Source: Streptococcus sp. A12
Lineage (GTDB): Bacteria; Bacillota; Bacilli; Lactobacillales; Streptococcaceae
Direction of reading: 5' to 3'
DNA: 7,562 nucleotides
Assembly: GCF_905372335.1 (NCBI RefSeq)
Contig: NZ_CAJPOU010000054.1
Location: 1-7,562 of the forward strand
The translations under genes were made by a program, and so were the position numbers. The notes beneath the pieces are model-generated. The model had not been told where the DNA came from. It made no database searches and saw only the letters and a list, made by a program, of their open reading frames with translations. This document shows, one piece after another, positions 5,101 through 7,562 of this stretch. Numbering within the stretch: position 1 is the stretch's first letter; every line of letters begins with the position of its first letter.

Positions 5101-7007
5101 TCTTTTTCTTGATTCTTAGAAATACTTCGACTCTTGCCTTCAAGATACACCATCAAGATAGAAATGTCAGCTGGGTTGACACCTGAAATCCGGCTAGCTT
5201 GACCAATCGTTTCTGGATTAATCAACTTGAATTTTTGACGAGCTTCTGTTGCGATGGAGTCAATATCATCCCAGTCAATATTGGCAGGAATTCGTTTTTC
5301 TTCCATTCGCTTCATTTTTTCAACCTGATCTAAAGCTTTTGAGATATAACCCTCGTACTTAATTTCCGTTTCAATCAGCTCGATAATCTTATCATCTAGT
5401 TCTTCAGCTGCTGGTCCGATAAAGTTGACAACATCTTGATAAGATACTTCTGGTCTTCTCAATAATTCTTTGGCTGTGACAGCATCTGTCAATGGTTTAA
5501 AACCTAGCGCTGCAACCTTCTCGTTTGTTTCCTTTACAGGTTTTAGCTTGATACTGTCAAGGCGCTTCATTTCATTTTCGAACTGATACTTCTTGGTTTC
5601 AAAACGTGCCCAACGTTCATCGTCAACCAAACCAACCTCGCGACCGATTTCTGTTAAGCGCATATCTGCATTATCATGACGAAGAATCAAACGGTATTCT
5701 GCACGACTAGTCAACAGACGATAGGGCTCAACTGTTCCTTTGGTTACCAAGTCATCGATCATGACCCCAATATAACCATCACTCCGTTTCAAGATGAGCT
5801 CTGGTTTTCCTTGGATTTTTAGAGCAGCATTAATCCCTGCCACAATTCCTTGGCCAGCAGCTTCTTCATAACCAGATGTTCCATTGGTTTGGCCTGCGGT
5901 AAATAGACCTGAGATTTTCTTGGTTTCTAAAGTTGCCCGCAATTGATGTGGAAGGACCATATCATACTCAATTGCATAACCCGTTCGCATCATCTCAGCA
6001 TTCTCCAATCCCTTAATAGAATGAACAAGATCTCGTTGCACATCCTCTGGTAAACTGGTTGACAAGCCTTGGACATAGACTTCTTCAGTATTGCGTCCTT
6101 CTGGTTCTAGGAAGAGCTGGTGGCGTTCCTTGTCCGCAAAGCGCACAATCTTATCTTCAATAGATGGACAATAGCGAGGACCAACTCCCTTTACAACACC
6201 TGTAAACATAGGGGCCCGGTGTAAATTACTGTTGATGATCTCGTGGCTGTGACTATTGGTATAGGTTAACCAACAAGGGATTTGATCCTTTAAATAATCC
6301 TCGTCACGCGAATTGTAAGAAAAGTGATTTGGATTCTCATCACCTGGTTGAATTTCCGTTTCTTCATAATTGATTGACGATGCCTTTACACGTGGTGGCG
6401 TACCTGTTTTGAACCGTCCAATTTCTAGTCCTAAGTTTTTGAGATTATCAGCCAAATTGATAGAAGCAAGGCTATGGTTAGGGCCTGATGAATACTTGAG
6501 ATCCCCAATGATGATTTCTCCACGTAAAGCTGTTCCAGTCGTGACAATAACAGCCTTGGCCCCATATTCTTGATGGGTCGCAGTTCGAACACCAATAACC
6601 TTCCCATCTTCTACCAAAATTTCATCAATCATGGTTTGGCGAAGGGTTAAGTTTTCTTGGTTCTCAACTGTCTTACGCATTTCCTTAGAGTAGAGCTCTT
6701 TATCTGCTTGAGCACGAAGCGCACGAACCGCTGGTCCCTTTCCTGTATTCAACATCTTCATCTGAATATAGGATTTGTCAATATTCTTGGCCATCTCTCC
6801 ACCGAGAGCATCTACCTCACGAACCACAATCCCTTTTGCAGAACCACCAATCGAAGGATTACATGGCAAAAACGCCAACATTTCTATATTGATGGTTGCA
6901 AGTAAAACTTTACAACCCATTCGGCTCGCAGCAAGGGAGGCTTCTACACCTGCATGCCCCGCTCCAATTACAATAATATCGTATTCTTCTATAAAATTAT
7001 AAGTCAT
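5094..7007 (-). CDS. mnmG: tRNA wobble-uridine modification enzyme MnmG (GidA)
   Basis: MnmG is an FAD enzyme that works in complex with the GTPase MnmE to add the carboxymethylaminomethyl group at C5 of U34 in tRNAs reading NNA/NNG codons. The 637 residues match the streptococcal length. Visible are the FAD-binding VIGAGHAGVEA (13-23), PCNPSIGGSAKG (48-59), RFKTGTPPR (198-206), PRYCPSIEDK (277-286) and the GidA signature region GLFTAGQTNGTSGYEEAAG (367-385). Cys49 and Cys280 correspond to the conserved catalytic cysteines (47 and 277 in E. coli as I recall). The C-terminal helical region with IPANIDWDDIDSI and ETIGQASRISGV, used for MnmE and tRNA contact, is intact. AGGAG lies six bases before the ATG and overlaps the stop codon of the Nudix gene, eight bases upstream, so the two form an operon. 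Confidence 0.98.
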   Translation of the reverse strand: MTYNFIEEYDIIVIGAGHAGVEASLAASRMGCKVLLATINIEMLAFLPCNPSIGGSAKGIVVREVDALGGEMAKNIDKSYIQMKMLNTGKGPAVRALRAQADKELYSKEMRKTVENQENLTLRQTMIDEILVEDGKVIGVRTATHQEYGAKAVIVTTGTALRGEIIIGDLKYSSGPNHSLASINLADNLKNLGLEIGRFKTGTPPRVKASSINYEETEIQPGDENPNHFSYNSRDEDYLKDQIPCWLTYTNSHSHEIINSNLHRAPMFTGVVKGVGPRYCPSIEDKIVRFADKERHQLFLEPEGRNTEEVYVQGLSTSLPEDVQRDLVHSIKGLENAEMMRTGYAIEYDMVLPHQLRATLETKKISGLFTAGQTNGTSGYEEAAGQGIVAGINAALKIQGKPELILKRSDGYIGVMIDDLVTKGTVEPYRLLTSRAEYRLILRHDNADMRLTEIGREVGLVDDERWARFETKKYQFENEMKRLDSIKLKPVKETNEKVAALGFKPLTDAVTAKELLRRPEVSYQDVVNFIGPAAEELDDKIIELIETEIKYEGYISKALDQVEKMKRMEEKRIPANIDWDDIDSIATEARQKFKLINPETIGQASRISGVNPADISILMVYLEGKSRSISKNQEKES

Positions 7008-7015
7008 TTTTTCTC

Positions 7016-7471
7016 CTATTCTTTAAGATGGATGTGTCGTAACTGTCCGTCCCAATCTGGTAAGGCGGTTTTTAAAAATGCCGGCTTCAGATTTACAGTA
7101 TGTAGTTCATCTAAAGCAAGCCACCGGCAAGGTAATGGATTCGCATCTTCTTGCATGGTTAACGGTGCATCTTCCAGCAAGTCCACTAAATAATGGAACT
7201 CGATATTATGATAGTGGACCCCAGCTTGTTCAAATCGATTTTCAACAATGAAAGCTAACTGAATAGCTCTAGATGCGACCCCAAGTTCCTCTTTTACTTC
7301 TCGAACTACGGCATCCTCCGTAGCTTCATCCACTTGAATGGCACCTCCGATTGTATAAAAACCATCCTCATCTTCAACGACTAACAAACGATTGTCTTTT
7401 ACAATCAAAGCAGTCGCTCTCACACCAAAAACCATTTGGTTTAACTTGGTCCGAAAATCCTGTTCTTGCAT
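7016..7471 (-). CDS. Nudix hydrolase (MutT-like)
   Basis: A 151-residue Nudix-fold pyrophosphohydrolase; the substrate (nucleotide, dinucleotide or sugar-nucleotide) cannot be told from sequence. The Nudix box GX5EX7REUXEEXGU is complete: G43, E49, R57, E58, E61, E62, G64, V65, so metal binding and catalysis should be intact. The core begins GVRATALIVKDNRLLVVED (about 16-34), and the C-terminus ends ALPDWDGQLRHIHLKE. A longer frame reaches an ATG at 7543, but AAAGGAAG sits six bases before the ATG at 7471, and the extra 24 residues would overlap a probable hairpin. The streptococcal homologue I recall also starts near here. It is followed by mnmG with an 8-base gap. In related streptococci I recall the tRNA 2-thiouridylase gene mnmA further upstream; it is not visible here. 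Confidence 0.92.
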   Translation of the reverse strand: MQEQDFRTKLNQMVFGVRATALIVKDNRLLVVEDEDGFYTIGGAIQVDEATEDAVVREVKEELGVASRAIQLAFIVENRFEQAGVHYHNIEFHYLVDLLEDAPLTMQEDANPLPCRWLALDELHTVNLKPAFLKTALPDWDGQLRHIHLKE

Positions 7472-7562
7472 GTAACTTCCTTTCGAAACGACACAAAAAT
7501 AGTCAAAACTCTGAGAAGTGCAGGACAAAAAAGCCTGCAACATCCATGAGCTTTGACCATCA
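7472..7562 (-). promoter_or_regulatory. Upstream region of the Nudix-mnmG operon, with hairpin
   Basis: This 91-base edge region contains a perfect six-base inverted repeat TGCAGG/CCTGCA (7519-7524 with 7534-7539). Its nine-base loop carries six T on the minus strand. A weaker AAAGC...GCTTT pairing just before that T-run could be the end of a terminator for an upstream gene. A TTGAC-type -35 (minus strand, near 7505) has no acceptable -10 at 16-18 bases, so no promoter is called. The end of the upstream gene is not in the window. Confidence 0.3.

Noticed and set aside
6370..7193. Several plus-strand frames of 60-80 codons opposite mnmG and the Nudix gene
   Set aside because: They are antisense shadows of well-conserved genes, without ribosome binding sites or recognisable proteins.
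1..7562. Mobile element, CRISPR array, toxin-antitoxin or defence island
   Set aside because: No transposase, integrase, regularly spaced repeats or attachment-like ends were seen. All long frames are housekeeping genes in the order and spacing expected for streptococci.

Overview
The window reads as core chromosome of a Streptococcus, most like the sanguinis/mitis/oral group. The proteins (ribosomal S4 without an N-terminal cysteine cluster, L9, DnaB, a GdpP-type DHH phosphodiesterase, MnmG, a Nudix protein and a Veg-family protein) closely match remembered streptococcal versions. The DNA is AT-rich and genes start with strong AGGAGG-type ribosome binding sites. All supported genes lie on the minus strand, so the biological order runs from high to low coordinates. 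The species is inferred from memory of homologues and was not searched.

Layout in transcription order. (1) 7562-5041: a short upstream stretch, a Nudix hydrolase (start 7471), then mnmG (start 7007) 8 bases later, ending in a stop-codon hairpin and a rho-independent terminator at 5041-5070. (2) 5040-4881: an intergenic gap with overlapping inverted repeats built on TTTACA/TGTAAA (4999-5031) and an extended -10 promoter (4900-4908). (3) 4880-745: a tight four-gene operon gdpP-rplI-dnaB-veg. gdpP and rplI overlap in ATGA, and the other gaps are 24 and 3 bases. It ends in a hairpin plus a terminator at 745-772. (4) 744-408: a gap of about 340 bases with no convincing gene. It holds three TTTACA hexamers on an exact 12-base period, a 12-base palindrome and one weak small-ORF candidate with a perfect Shine-Dalgarno. 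(5) 407-1: a near-consensus promoter, a leader of about 155 bases whose terminal hairpin covers the ribosome binding site, and the first 72 codons of rpsD, cut by the window edge.

How the genes relate: MnmG modifies the wobble base of certain tRNAs and sits with a Nudix house-cleaning enzyme. GdpP degrades the second messenger c-di-AMP and is co-transcribed with ribosomal protein L9, the replicative helicase and Veg, so second-messenger turnover, translation and replication share one transcript. rpsD is separate and looks autoregulated through its leader.

No mobile element, CRISPR array, tRNA, rRNA or defence system was seen, and I did not find an obviously new system. The points most worth a second look are in the noncoding gaps: the rpsD leader with its Shine-Dalgarno hairpin and nested small frames, the periodic TTTACA cluster, and the alternative inverted repeats upstream of gdpP.
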